A stretch of 8,146 nucleotides of DNA from DAOUEH01 sp034430515 (GCA_034430515.1 DAOUEP010000039.1:1-8146); one strand, 5' to 3'; counted from the first letter of the stretch, positions 1 through 6,511 are shown. The notes: a model not told the origin generated them from the letters alone. Numbers and translations are program-made.

Positions 1-9
1 GAGGTTGAT

Positions 10-600
10 ATGCCACCCTGGCTGGCCGTTATCATTGGCTACCTCCTCGGCTCCGTCCCCACCGCCTACATCGCCGGGCGTATCCTGCGCGGGCGCGATA
101 TCCGCCGCCTGGGCGATAAGAACGCCGGCGCCGCCAACGTCTACCGTGAGCTGGGGCCCGGAGCCGGTATCATCGTCGGCGTTATCGACGCCGGCAAGGG
201 GGCTTTGGCCGTCGGCATCGTTCAGGCGGCGCATATGTCCCAGACGACGGTGCTGCTTACCGGCGCGGCCGCCGTCATCGGGCACAACTGGCCGGTCTTT
301 ATCGGCTTCCGCGGCGGGCGGGGGGTCAGCACCACCATCGGGGTGCTGCTGGTGACGGTAACCTGGCCGATGCTCGTCCTGGCCGGGCCGGCGCTGGTAG
401 TGCTTTTCTGGCGCCGGAATGTCACCCCGGCCTGCGCCGTCCTCTTCGCGCCGCTGTCGCTGGTGGGCTGGTGGCTGGGCACGCCGCCGCCGCTCATCGT
501 TTACAGCATCGCTTTGCCCGTGCTGGTGGGGCTGACGCACTGGCTCAGGGTGCGCTCCGGGGTGCTGCGCCAGGCCGACGAGCGCCCCCGCCAAGATTGA
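10..600 (+). CDS. plsY: Glycerol-3-phosphate acyltransferase PlsY, somewhat divergent
   Basis: This is a 196-residue polytopic inner-membrane protein of the PlsY family, which transfers an acyl group from acyl-phosphate to glycerol-3-phosphate, the first step of phospholipid synthesis. Visible family blocks are GSVPTAYIAGR (residues 14-24), an N-A-G-A-A-N-V block (38-44) with R46, D60 and G62-K63, and GHNWPVFIGF followed by RGGRGVSTT (91-109). Hydrophobic segments alternate with these loops (about 4-22, 51-73, 79-95, 111-134, 139-157, 160-176). The length is normal for PlsY. Two points diverge from the usual pattern: GDKN replaces the common GSGN before the second conserved Asn, and the C-terminal motif normally containing Asn-x-x-Arg-Leu reads THWLRVRSG (176-184). 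The ATG follows GAGG at bases 1-4. It could be a PlsY paralogue rather than the main enzyme. Confidence in the family is high. Confidence 0.9.
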   Translation: MPPWLAVIIGYLLGSVPTAYIAGRILRGRDIRRLGDKNAGAANVYRELGPGAGIIVGVIDAGKGALAVGIVQAAHMSQTTVLLTGAAAVIGHNWPVFIGFRGGRGVSTTIGVLLVTVTWPMLVLAGPALVVLFWRRNVTPACAVLFAPLSLVGWWLGTPPPLIVYSIALPVLVGLTHWLRVRSGVLRQADERPRQD

Positions 601-625
601 CAAGACCGCCCCGGATTGCTAAACT
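597..625 (+). promoter_or_regulatory. Predicted sigma-70 promoter for cobO
   Basis: TTGACA (597-602) matches the -35 consensus exactly. A 17-base spacer separates it from TAAACT (620-625), a 4/6 match to the -10 box, and the bases TGC just before it form an extended -10. The -35 box contains the TGA stop codon of plsY (598-600). Transcription would begin near 631-633, leaving an untranslated leader of about 120 bases before the TTG start of cobO. Activity is inferred from the sequence. Confidence 0.6.
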
Positions 626-654
626 GAGACAGCCCATATCGCCCGCAAGTCACC

Positions 655-665
655 GGAAAATTTCC
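655..665. promoter_or_regulatory. A+T-rich palindrome, possible operator
   Basis: GGAAAATTTCC is a perfect odd-length palindrome (5+1+5) that stands out from the GC-rich surroundings. It lies about 24 bases downstream of the predicted cobO transcription start, where a repressor could block elongation. With only one central base it cannot form a stable RNA hairpin, so a DNA site is likelier. No cognate regulator is visible in the window. Confidence 0.25.
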
Positions 666-692
666 TCCCGCACGACGAGAACGCGGCAAAGG

Positions 693-710
693 CCGGGCCA
701 GGCGGCCCGG
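693..710 (+). other. GC-only stem-loop in the cobO leader
   Basis: CCGGGCC (693-699) pairs perfectly with GGCCCGG (704-710) around a four-base loop AGGC, giving a seven-pair all-GC stem. It is not followed by a run of T, so it does not look like a standard intrinsic terminator. It could be a pausing or attenuation structure or a factor-assisted end for plsY transcripts. Confidence 0.35.
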
Positions 711-739
711 GCAGTTGATACGTCAAGAGTGCCGGCTAG

Positions 740-753
740 ATGAGGGGCCTCAT
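740..753 (+). promoter_or_regulatory. Inverted repeat covering the cobO ribosome binding site
   Basis: ATGAGG (740-745) and CCTCAT (748-753) are perfect inverted repeats. As RNA they could form five pairs with a four-base loop. The repeat includes the GAGGGG ribosome binding site (742-747) and the first base of the TTG start codon, so folding would hide the initiation site. The arm reading ATG at 740 is out of frame with cobO. Confidence 0.35.
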
Positions 754-1286
754 TGACCAATCAAAACGGTAAGGGTCTGGTTCAGGTCTTTACCGGCAAC
801 GGCAAGGGCAAGACAACCGCGGCGCTGGGTACCGTGCTCCGGGCGGTCGGTCACGGCCGCCGCGTCTTCATCGTCTTCTTTATGAAGGGCGACTACGCCT
901 ACGGCGAGTACCGCGCCCTGGCCCGGTTCCCCAACGTGGAGATTTCCCAGTTCGGCTTCCGCAAGTTCGTCGACCCGGCCAACATCAAGCCCGAGGAGCG
1001 CCAGCAGGCCGCCCTGGCTCTGGCGGCCGCCCGCGAGGCCGTCACGTCGGGCCGTTACGACCTGGTGGTGCTGGACGAGGTGAACGTGGCCCTGGGCTAC
1101 CAGCTCGTCTCGCTGGACGAAGTCCTCAAGCTCATCACCGACCGCCCGCCCCAGGTAGAGCTAATCCTCACCGGCCGCTACGCCGACGACCGCCTGCTGG
1201 AGGCGGCCGACCTGGTTACCGAGATGGTCAAGGTCAAGCACCCCTTCGATAAAGGCATCCCCGCCCGCCAGGGCATCGAATACTAA
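753..1286 (+). CDS. cobO: Corrinoid (cob(I)alamin) adenosyltransferase, CobA/CobO/BtuR type
   Basis: This 177-residue cytoplasmic enzyme transfers the adenosyl group of ATP to reduced corrinoids, giving adenosylcobalamin or adenosylcobinamide. The signature is near-complete: the P-loop variant GNGKGKTT (residues 15-22), VVLDEVN (105-111) as the Walker-B-like strand, LTGR (139-142), and the C-terminal KHPFDKGIPARQGIEY (162-177). The length is slightly shorter than the enterobacterial BtuR, because the N-terminal extension is absent. Start is TTG at 753, six bases after GAGGGG; no ATG in frame fits the family start better. It has its own predicted promoter and structured leader, so it may respond to corrinoid supply. 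fbp follows after 21 bases and is probably co-transcribed. No other cobalamin genes are in the window, so a salvage role is possible. Confidence 0.95.
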   Translation: MTNQNGKGLVQVFTGNGKGKTTAALGTVLRAVGHGRRVFIVFFMKGDYAYGEYRALARFPNVEISQFGFRKFVDPANIKPEERQQAALALAAAREAVTSGRYDLVVLDEVNVALGYQLVSLDEVLKLITDRPPQVELILTGRYADDRLLEAADLVTEMVKVKHPFDKGIPARQGIEY

Positions 1287-1307
1287 ATAAATAAGAGGGA
1301 GTTGATA

Positions 1308-2405
1308 ATGAAGGTTACTTTAAGCGTCATCAAGGCCGATATCGGCGGTTACGTCGGCCACTCCGAGTCCCACCCCGCCATCATCGCCATGGCCCAGGAG
1401 CTGCTGGACAAGGCCAAAAGGGCCGGGCAGCTCATCGATTGCCAGGCCACCAAGTGCGGCGACGACCTCCAGCTCATCATGACCCACCAGAAGGGCACCG
1501 GCAGCTACGATATCCACAAGCTGTCCTGGGACATCTTTACCTCCGGCACCGCCCTGGCCAAAAAGATGAAGCTCTACGGGGCGGGGCAGGACTTGCTGAC
1601 CGACGCCTTCTCCGGCAACGTCAAGGGGATGGGGCCGGGCCTGGCCGAGATGGAAATAGAGGAGCGCGCCTCGGAGCCGGTGCTTATCTTCATGGCCGAT
1701 AAGACCTCGGCGGGGGCCTGGAACATGCCCCTCTACAAGATGTTCGCCGACCCCTTCAACACCATCGGCTTGGTGATTGCCGCCAACATGCACAACGGCT
1801 ATGTCTTTGAGGTGCACGACGTCAAGGAGCACAAGAAGATAACCTTCAGCACCCCCCAGGAAATCTACGATATGCTGGTCTTCATCGGGGCGCCGGGGCG
1901 CTACGCCGTCAAGGCCATCTACCACAAGGACAGCGGCGACATCGCCGCCGTCTCCTCCACCGAGAAGCTCTCGCTGATGGCCGGCCGCTACGTCGGCAAG
2001 GACGACCCCGTCTGCGTCGTCCGCTGCCAGGGCATCTTCCCCGCCGTGGGCGAGGTGCTGGAGCCCTTTGCCGCCCCCATTCTGGTGGAGGGCTGGATGC
2101 GCGGCTCGCACATGGGCCCGCTGATGCCGGTAGCGGTGGCGGACAGCACCCCCTCGCGCTTCGACGGCCCGCCGCGCGTCATCTGCCTGGGCTACCAGCT
2201 CAACGAAGGTAAACTGGTCGGCCCGCGCGATATGTTCGCCGATAAGTCCTTCAACCTGGCGCGCCACCAGGCCAATGAGATGGCCGACATGATGCGCCGC
2301 CACGGCCCCTTCGAGCCGCACCGCCTGCCCCTGGACGAAATGGAGTACACCACCATGCCGCAGGTAATGGAGAAGCTCAAGGACCGCTTCGAGGAACTTG
2401 ATTAG
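1308..2405 (+). CDS. fbp: Bifunctional fructose-1,6-bisphosphate aldolase/phosphatase (class V FBPase)
   Basis: This 365-residue enzyme belongs to the archaeal-type FBP aldolase/phosphatase family, which condenses dihydroxyacetone phosphate with glyceraldehyde-3-phosphate and then removes the 1-phosphate, giving fructose-6-phosphate in gluconeogenesis. Near the N-terminus lie metal-binding D11 and H18 (KADIGGYVGH) and D52-D53 (CGDDLQLIMTH). Other family blocks are ADPFNTIGLVI, RCQGIFPAVGE, RGSHMGPLMPV and SRFDGPP. GRYVGKDDP supplies Y228 and K231, and EYTT supplies Y347; these are one off the Y229, K232 (Schiff-base) and Y348 that I recall for the crenarchaeal enzymes, so both activities look intact. 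Start is ATG 1308, six bases after AGGGAG; a TTG two codons upstream is less likely. The family is typical of archaea and some deep-branching bacteria. It probably shares the cobO transcript. Confidence 0.95.
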   Translation: MKVTLSVIKADIGGYVGHSESHPAIIAMAQELLDKAKRAGQLIDCQATKCGDDLQLIMTHQKGTGSYDIHKLSWDIFTSGTALAKKMKLYGAGQDLLTDAFSGNVKGMGPGLAEMEIEERASEPVLIFMADKTSAGAWNMPLYKMFADPFNTIGLVIAANMHNGYVFEVHDVKEHKKITFSTPQEIYDMLVFIGAPGRYAVKAIYHKDSGDIAAVSSTEKLSLMAGRYVGKDDPVCVVRCQGIFPAVGEVLEPFAAPILVEGWMRGSHMGPLMPVAVADSTPSRFDGPPRVICLGYQLNEGKLVGPRDMFADKSFNLARHQANEMADMMRRHGPFEPHRLPLDEMEYTTMPQVMEKLKDRFEELD

Positions 2406-2449
2406 GCGGGTAATGTCCTTGAGCGAGAGACCGGGGAGATAGAGCGGGC

Positions 2450-3043
2450 GTGGCCGAGCTGCTCCTGGCGACGCAGAACCGCGGCAAGGCGCGCGAGTAC
2501 CGCCACCTGCTGGCGGGCATCCCTTACCGGATAATCACCCCGGCCGAGGCGGGCATCACCGCCGGGGTGGCGGAAACGGGCGCCACCTTCGAGGAGAACG
2601 CCGTCCTCAAGGCCACCACCCTGGCCGCCGCCAGCGGCCGGCTCGCCCTGGCCGACGATTCGGGTCTGGAGGTGGATGCCCTGGGGGGCGCGCCGGGGGT
2701 GAACTCGGCCCGCTTCGCCGGGCCGGGTGCCAGCGACGCCGAGCGCATCAGCCTCCTCCTCAAGAAACTTAAAGACGTGCCGGAGGCGGCGCGCGCCGCC
2801 CGTTTCCGCTGCGTCATCGCCATCGCCGCGCCGGACGGCCGGGTGGAGCTTGCCTCCGGCGAGAGCCGGGGGTTCATCACCAGAGCGCCGCAGGGCACTC
2901 ACGGCTTCGGCTACGACCCCGTTTTCTACCTGCCGGAGCCGGGCAAGACCATGGCCGAGCTTTTACCACGGGAGAAGAACAAAATCAGCCACCGGGCGCG
3001 GGCGGCGGCGCGGGCGAGGGAATTATTGATGGGGTGGCGCTAG
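2450..3043 (+). CDS. rdgB: XTP/dITP diphosphatase, RdgB/HAM1 family
   Basis: This 197-residue cytoplasmic pyrophosphatase hydrolyses deaminated purine nucleotides (XTP, ITP, dITP) to monophosphates, keeping them out of DNA and RNA. All family motifs are present: ATQNRGKAREY (7-17), FEENAVLKA (47-55), ADDSGLEVDALGGAPGVNSA (68-87) with the likely catalytic D70, HGFGYDPVF (151-159), and EKNKISHRAR (175-184), which binds the substrate. The length is standard. Start is GTG at 2450, since an in-frame stop lies at 2420 and the family begins just before the ATQN motif; GGGGAG at 2433-2438 is a rather distant ribosome binding site. It follows fbp by 44 bases without a clear promoter, so read-through is likely. 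Nothing appears broken. Confidence 0.95.
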   Translation: MAELLLATQNRGKAREYRHLLAGIPYRIITPAEAGITAGVAETGATFEENAVLKATTLAAASGRLALADDSGLEVDALGGAPGVNSARFAGPGASDAERISLLLKKLKDVPEAARAARFRCVIAIAAPDGRVELASGESRGFITRAPQGTHGFGYDPVFYLPEPGKTMAELLPREKNKISHRARAAARARELLMGWR

Positions 3044-3075
3044 CGTCCATATGGCTTCTCCCCCGCTCTTTCATG

Positions 3076-3081
3076 TATAAT
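3076..3081 (+). promoter_or_regulatory. Consensus -10 box before moaA
   Basis: TATAAT is an exact -10 hexamer in the 58-base rdgB-moaA gap, conspicuous in GC-rich DNA. I see no acceptable -35 box 15-18 bases upstream. A start near 3088 would place the GGAGAGGG ribosome binding site (3086-3093) at the very 5' end of the message. It may be an activator-dependent promoter or a coincidence. Confidence 0.35.
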
Positions 3082-3101
3082 ACACGGAGAGGGTTACATA
3101 A

Positions 3102-4085
3102 ATGACGGGAATATCCGACTCGTTCCAGCGTCCCATCAACTACCTTCGCGTTTCGGTGACCGACCGCTGCAACCTGCGCTGCGTCTACTGCATGCCGGAG
3201 GAAGGCGTGCCCCTGATGACCCACGCCGACATCCTCAGCTACGAGGAAATCGCCACCGTCGTCCGGGCCGCCGCCGAGATGGGCATCAACAAAGTCCGTC
3301 TTACCGGCGGCGAGCCGCTGGTGCGGGCGGGCCTGCCCGACTTAGTCCGCCTCATCGCCGCCGTCAAGACCATCGACGATATTTCCCTCACCACCAACGG
3401 CATCCTGCTGGCCCGCCACGCCCGCGAGCTTAAAGAGGCCGGGCTGCGCCGTGTCAACGTCAGCCTGGATACGCTTGAGCCGGAGAAATTCCGGCGGATA
3501 ACGCGCTGCGGCGAGCTTGAGGACACCCTGGCCGGCATCGCCGCCGCCCACCGCGAGGGGCTTGAGCCGGTGAAAATCAACGTGGTCGTCCTGGCCGGCG
3601 TCAACGACGACGAGCTGACCGATTTCGCCCGCAAGACCCTGAGCGACGGCTGGCACGTGCGCTTCATCGAGCACATGCCCGTCAACGGCGACGATTCGGG
3701 ACAGCTCAAGCTCGTCTCCGTGGCCGAGATGCGCCGCCGCATCGAGACGCTGGGCGAGCTTAAGCCTTGGAAACACGACGTGGGCAACGGCCCGGCCAAA
3801 TATTACCGCCTGCCGGGGGCGCCCGGCACCATCGGCTTCATCACGCCGGTAACGGAGCACTTTTGCTATCAATGTAACCGGCTGCGCCTCACCGCCGACG
3901 GCAAGCTGCGCCCCTGCCTGCTTAGCGAGGCGGAGATAGATTTAAGAGAGCCGCTGCGCCGCGGCGCCTCCGCCGACGAGCTAAAAGCCCTCATCGAGAA
4001 GGCCGTGGCCGATAAGCCGAAGAGCCACCATCTGGCCGAGGGTCGGCCCGCCAAAGGGCGGCCTTTCTCCCAGGTGGGCGGCTGA
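3102..4085 (+). CDS. moaA: GTP 3',8-cyclase MoaA (radical SAM, molybdenum cofactor synthesis)
   Basis: This 327-residue radical-SAM enzyme, with MoaC, converts GTP to cyclic pyranopterin monophosphate, the first step of molybdopterin synthesis. C23-x3-C27-x2-C30 in TDRCNLRCVYC ligates the SAM-binding 4Fe-4S cluster, followed by TGGEP (68-72) for SAM binding. The second, GTP-binding cluster is ligated by C255, C258 and C272 in the FCYQCNRLRLTADGK block and RPC. The chain ends in the conserved Gly-Gly (326-327) needed for activity in this family. Length is typical. Start is ATG 3102, eight bases after GGAGAGGG. It stands alone here; no moaC, moaE or molybdoenzyme gene is in the window. Oxygen-labile clusters say little about lifestyle, since aerobes have MoaA too. 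Confidence 0.97.
   Translation: MTGISDSFQRPINYLRVSVTDRCNLRCVYCMPEEGVPLMTHADILSYEEIATVVRAAAEMGINKVRLTGGEPLVRAGLPDLVRLIAAVKTIDDISLTTNGILLARHARELKEAGLRRVNVSLDTLEPEKFRRITRCGELEDTLAGIAAAHREGLEPVKINVVVLAGVNDDELTDFARKTLSDGWHVRFIEHMPVNGDDSGQLKLVSVAEMRRRIETLGELKPWKHDVGNGPAKYYRLPGAPGTIGFITPVTEHFCYQCNRLRLTADGKLRPCLLSEAEIDLREPLRRGASADELKALIEKAVADKPKSHHLAEGRPAKGRPFSQVGG
4045..4068 (+). terminator. Weak terminator-like hairpin in the 3' end of moaA
   Basis: CCCGCC (47-52 of the 4000s) pairs mainly with GGCGG (4057-4061) around AAAG. A further two G-C pairs form after a one-base bulge, and TTTCT follows. It lies inside the last codons of moaA, about 20 bases before the stop. The short T-run and bulge make termination uncertain. 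If real, it would separate moaA from the downstream NAD-salvage gene. Confidence 0.2.
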
Positions 4086-4131
4086 GTTAAGATAGACCCC
4101 GCTTCTCCACCTTCAAAGGGGGGTGATAACG

Positions 4132-5661
4132 ATGGCCAACGTCGTCCTGGTGACGGACATGCTGCGGGGCTTTATGGAGGCGGGCTGCCCCCTCTACTGC
4201 GGCGCCGACGCCCGCCGCATCATCCCGGCTATCGAGCGTATCCTGGAGCGCGAGACGGCGGCCGGCTCCAAGATATTTTTCATCTGCGACCACCACGACC
4301 CCGACGATTTAGAGTTCGAGATGTTCCCGCCCCATTGCGTCGCGGGCACCGCCGAAACGGAAGTCATCCCCGAGCTGGCCCGCTTCCCCGGCGAAATTAT
4401 CGCCAAGAAGCGCTACAGCGCCTTCACCGGCACCGACCTTTTGGAAAAACTTGAGAAAATCAAGCCGGACAAAATCATCGTCTGCGGCGTCTGCACCGAT
4501 ATCTGCGTCTGCCATAGCGTGGCCGACGCCCGCTCTTACGATTATAAAGTGGAGGTGCCGGTGGACGCCGTCGCCTCCTTCGACATGCGGGCGCACGCCT
4601 ACGCCCTGGAGCACATGGAGAAAGTGCTCGGCGCCACGCTGGTGCACGCCGCCCCCGCCGACCGTCCCCAACCTAAATTCACCCCTACCCCGGAAGTGCT
4701 CTCCGGCGAGACCGCCGATATCTACTTCCCCCGCGCCGTGGAGATACTAAAGAAAGAGAAGCTCAACCCGGCGGCCACCATGGAGGTGTTCGGCTCGCGG
4801 GCCGGTTACCTCTGCGGCATCGAGGAGGTCAAGGCATTGCTTACCGAAGCGCTGCCGCCGGATAACCGCGAGGTCTGGGCGCTGGCCGAGGGCGAGCCGA
4901 TGGCGGCCAGGGAGGTGGTGCTGCGCATCACGGCGCCCTACCAGAGCTACGGCGTCTACGAAACGGCCATCGTCGGCATGCTGGCGCACGGCTCCGGCTG
5001 GACTACCGCCGCCCGCCAGTGCTGCGACGCCGCCGGCGCTATCCCCATCATCAGCTTCGGGGCGCGCCACGTCCACCCGGCGGTGGCCGGCCTGATGGAC
5101 TACGCGGCGGTGGTGGGGGGCTGCGCCGGCTGCTCCAGCGTCAGCGGGGCCAGACTGGCCGGGGTAAGCGCCTCCGGGACGATGCCCCACGCCCTGATTA
5201 TCATCGTGGGGGATACCGTCAAGGCCACCATGTTATTCGATAAGCACATGCCGGCGGACATTCCCCGCGTCGCGCTGGTGGATACCTTCAAGGACGAGGC
5301 CGAGGAGAGCCTGCGCGTGGCCGCGGCGCTCAAGGACAAGCTCAATGCGGTGCGGCTGGACACGCCCTCGGAGCGGGGCCGGGTCACCGCCGATTTAGTT
5401 AAGGAAGTACGCGCCCGCCTCGACCAAAGTGGTTTTCCCAAAGTGGGCATCTTCGTCAGCGGCGGCCTCGACCCGGAGCGCATCGCCTACTTCATCGAGC
5501 GGGGGGCGCCGGTGGACGGCTTCGGCGTGGGCAGCTACATCAGCGGGGCCCGCCCCATCGACTTCACCGCCGACCTTCACGCAATAGAAGGCAGGCCCGT
5601 AGCCAAGCGGGGCCGCATCCCGGGCATCACGCCCAACCCGCGGCTGAAGCGGATTATTTAA
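4132..5661 (+). CDS. Nicotinamidase-nicotinate phosphoribosyltransferase fusion (PncA-PncB type)
   Basis: This 509-residue cytoplasmic protein carries two consecutive NAD-salvage enzymes. Residues 1 to about 173 are an isochorismatase-fold nicotinamidase: catalytic D9 (LVTDMLRGF), a lysine at K92 or K93 before RYSAFTGTDL, and C125 in GVCTDICV; D53, H55 and H68 (CDHHD, FPPHCVAGT) look like the metal site. A short Pro-rich linker (174-187) leads to an archaeal-type nicotinate phosphoribosyltransferase: ADIYFPR (195-201), ISFGARHVHP (307-316), GTMPHAL (349-355, H353 the likely phosphorylated His), DTFKDE, RLDTPSERG (408-416), VSGGLD (442-447), GFGVGS (463-468). Together they would turn nicotinamide into nicotinate mononucleotide. 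From memory, the Thermoplasma relative has a cysteine-rich zinc tail; this protein stops before it. ATG 4132 is chosen over GTG 4123 because AAAGGGGGG (4115-4123) then lies upstream. Confidence 0.9.
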   Translation: MANVVLVTDMLRGFMEAGCPLYCGADARRIIPAIERILERETAAGSKIFFICDHHDPDDLEFEMFPPHCVAGTAETEVIPELARFPGEIIAKKRYSAFTGTDLLEKLEKIKPDKIIVCGVCTDICVCHSVADARSYDYKVEVPVDAVASFDMRAHAYALEHMEKVLGATLVHAAPADRPQPKFTPTPEVLSGETADIYFPRAVEILKKEKLNPAATMEVFGSRAGYLCGIEEVKALLTEALPPDNREVWALAEGEPMAAREVVLRITAPYQSYGVYETAIVGMLAHGSGWTTAARQCCDAAGAIPIISFGARHVHPAVAGLMDYAAVVGGCAGCSSVSGARLAGVSASGTMPHALIIIVGDTVKATMLFDKHMPADIPRVALVDTFKDEAEESLRVAAALKDKLNAVRLDTPSERGRVTADLVKEVRARLDQSGFPKVGIFVSGGLDPERIAYFIERGAPVDGFGVGSYISGARPIDFTADLHAIEGRPVAKRGRIPGITPNPRLKRII

Positions 5662-5676
5662 CCAAAGGGGGATTAT

Positions 5677-6507
5677 ATGTGGGCACAAATGCAGTCTTAC
5701 CTGGATTCCTGGTTCCATTACACCGGCGTCAGCGCCGACCTGATAGTCATCGGCATCGCCCTGGCCATCGGCTTCGGGGCCGTCTGGCTCCTGGCGCACT
5801 GGCCGCCCCTCTTTAAGCAGCACTGGCTCTGGGCGGTGGCCGTCTTCAGCGCCTTTTTCACCCTGCTGGCGGTGGTCTTTATTCAGGTGCCGCTGCGCTG
5901 GTGGATTGGCGAGGGGATAACCAGCTACTGGGACAACCAGACCATTTACGACTGGCTGCTGCTGGTCGGCCTGCCGCAGCTTATCATCTCCGGCCTGGTG
6001 CAGGAAGGTGCTAAGATGGTGCCGATGGTGGCCTGGTGGTGGCGGGCCGGCAAGACCATCACCCCCCGGATGGGGCTGGCCATCGGGGCGCTGGCCGGGG
6101 CCGGCTTCGGTATCTTCGAGGCGGCCTCGGCGCACAACCAGCTTTTCGAGCTGGGGTGGACGTGGAGCCTCGTCGGCAGCCAGGGTCTCACTGCCCTGGC
6201 CGGGTTCTGGGAGCGGTTCTGGATAGTGGGCTTCCACATCAGCGTCTCGGCCCTGGTCGGCTACGGGCTGGCTAAAGGTAAGGGCTGGCAGTTCTACCTT
6301 ATTGCCGCCGCTTTGCATACCCTGGTCAACTTCGTCGCCTTGCCTTACGCCAAGGGGCAGCTGAACGTCAACCAGGTGGAGATTTGCGTGGCCGTGGTGG
6401 CCTTTGTCGTTACCGCCGTGCTGATGTGGCTGCGCTGGCAGGAGACCCGCCCGGGGCCGGAAACCCCGCCCGCGCCGGACGAGCCCGCGGCGGCGGGGAC
6501 GGAGTAG
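5677..6507 (+). CDS. PrsW/YhfC-like polytopic membrane protein, putative intramembrane protease
   Basis: This 276-residue protein has about seven to eight membrane segments (roughly 21-41, 50-71, 92-108, 132-150, 164-178, 183-199, 205-223, 235-252) and a Pro/Glu-rich hydrophilic tail (255-276). Four spaced polar motifs inside the membrane match the PrsW/YhfC pattern of putative metalloproteases: QEGAK (109-113), GFGIFEA (143-149, E148), FHISVSALVGYG (186-197, H187) and LHTLVNF (213-219, H214). PrsW of Bacillus cleaves an anti-sigma factor; no anti-sigma gene is visible here. The first motif usually reads Glu-Glu-x-x-Lys and here has Gln first, which may weaken or change activity. ATG 5677 follows AAAGGGGGA (5664-5672), and the gene starts 15 bases after the NAD-salvage gene, so the two are probably co-transcribed. 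The family call is by motif only. Confidence 0.65.
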   Translation: MWAQMQSYLDSWFHYTGVSADLIVIGIALAIGFGAVWLLAHWPPLFKQHWLWAVAVFSAFFTLLAVVFIQVPLRWWIGEGITSYWDNQTIYDWLLLVGLPQLIISGLVQEGAKMVPMVAWWWRAGKTITPRMGLAIGALAGAGFGIFEAASAHNQLFELGWTWSLVGSQGLTALAGFWERFWIVGFHISVSALVGYGLAKGKGWQFYLIAAALHTLVNFVALPYAKGQLNVNQVEICVAVVAFVVTAVLMWLRWQETRPGPETPPAPDEPAAAGTE

Positions 6508-6511
6508 GCCC

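Larger units (their letters stand above)
601..752 (+). other. Intergenic leader of cobO, possible regulatory RNA
   Basis: This 152-base gap holds the -10 of the promoter above, then a predicted leader with three structured elements: an 11-base palindrome (655-665), a GC-rich hairpin (693-710), and an inverted repeat over the ribosome binding site (740-753). Because the next gene makes adenosylcobalamin, I looked for a cobalamin riboswitch. A segment at 641-649 (CCGCAAGT) and one at 697-712 faintly resemble conserved B12-element pieces, but the full core is not recognisable. I therefore call it only a structured leader. Confidence 0.35.

Noticed and set aside
222..497. Minus-strand open frame inside plsY, and similar long antisense frames in other genes (for example 1320-2321 and 5395-6318)
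   Set aside because: They mirror the GC-rich codon pattern of the real genes, have low-complexity Gly/Ala/Arg/His-rich translations and no family motifs.
641..712. Cobalamin riboswitch
   Set aside because: Only short GC-rich pieces resemble the B12 box and the CCCGC segment; the remaining conserved core could not be located, so it is not annotated as such.
715..742. Second promoter (TTGATA at 715-720 with TAGATG at 737-742)
   Set aside because: The -10 is poor, and the transcript would start too close to the TTG codon to keep its ribosome binding site.
471..743. Open frame bridging the end of plsY and the cobO leader
   Set aside because: The translation is Ala/Arg/Pro-rich with no recognisable domain, it overlaps plsY in another frame, and no suitable ribosome binding site was seen.
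1302..1307. TTG at 1302 as start of fbp
   Set aside because: It would overlap the ribosome binding site region; ATG 1308 has ideal spacing and matches the family N-terminus.
2413..2442. Nine-codon open frame (ATG to TAG) just before rdgB
   Set aside because: It is too short to judge, and its composition and placement are compatible with chance; a leader peptide would need conservation evidence.
3038..3045. CGCTAGCG palindrome across the rdgB stop codon
   Set aside because: An 8-base palindrome of this composition is easily due to chance and has no adjoining T-run or repeat.
4096..4124. Pairing of ACCCC with GGGGT over the ribosome binding site of the NAD-salvage fusion
   Set aside because: Only five pairs with a 19-base loop in a pyrimidine/purine-skewed gap; weak compared with the stem at 6551-6590.
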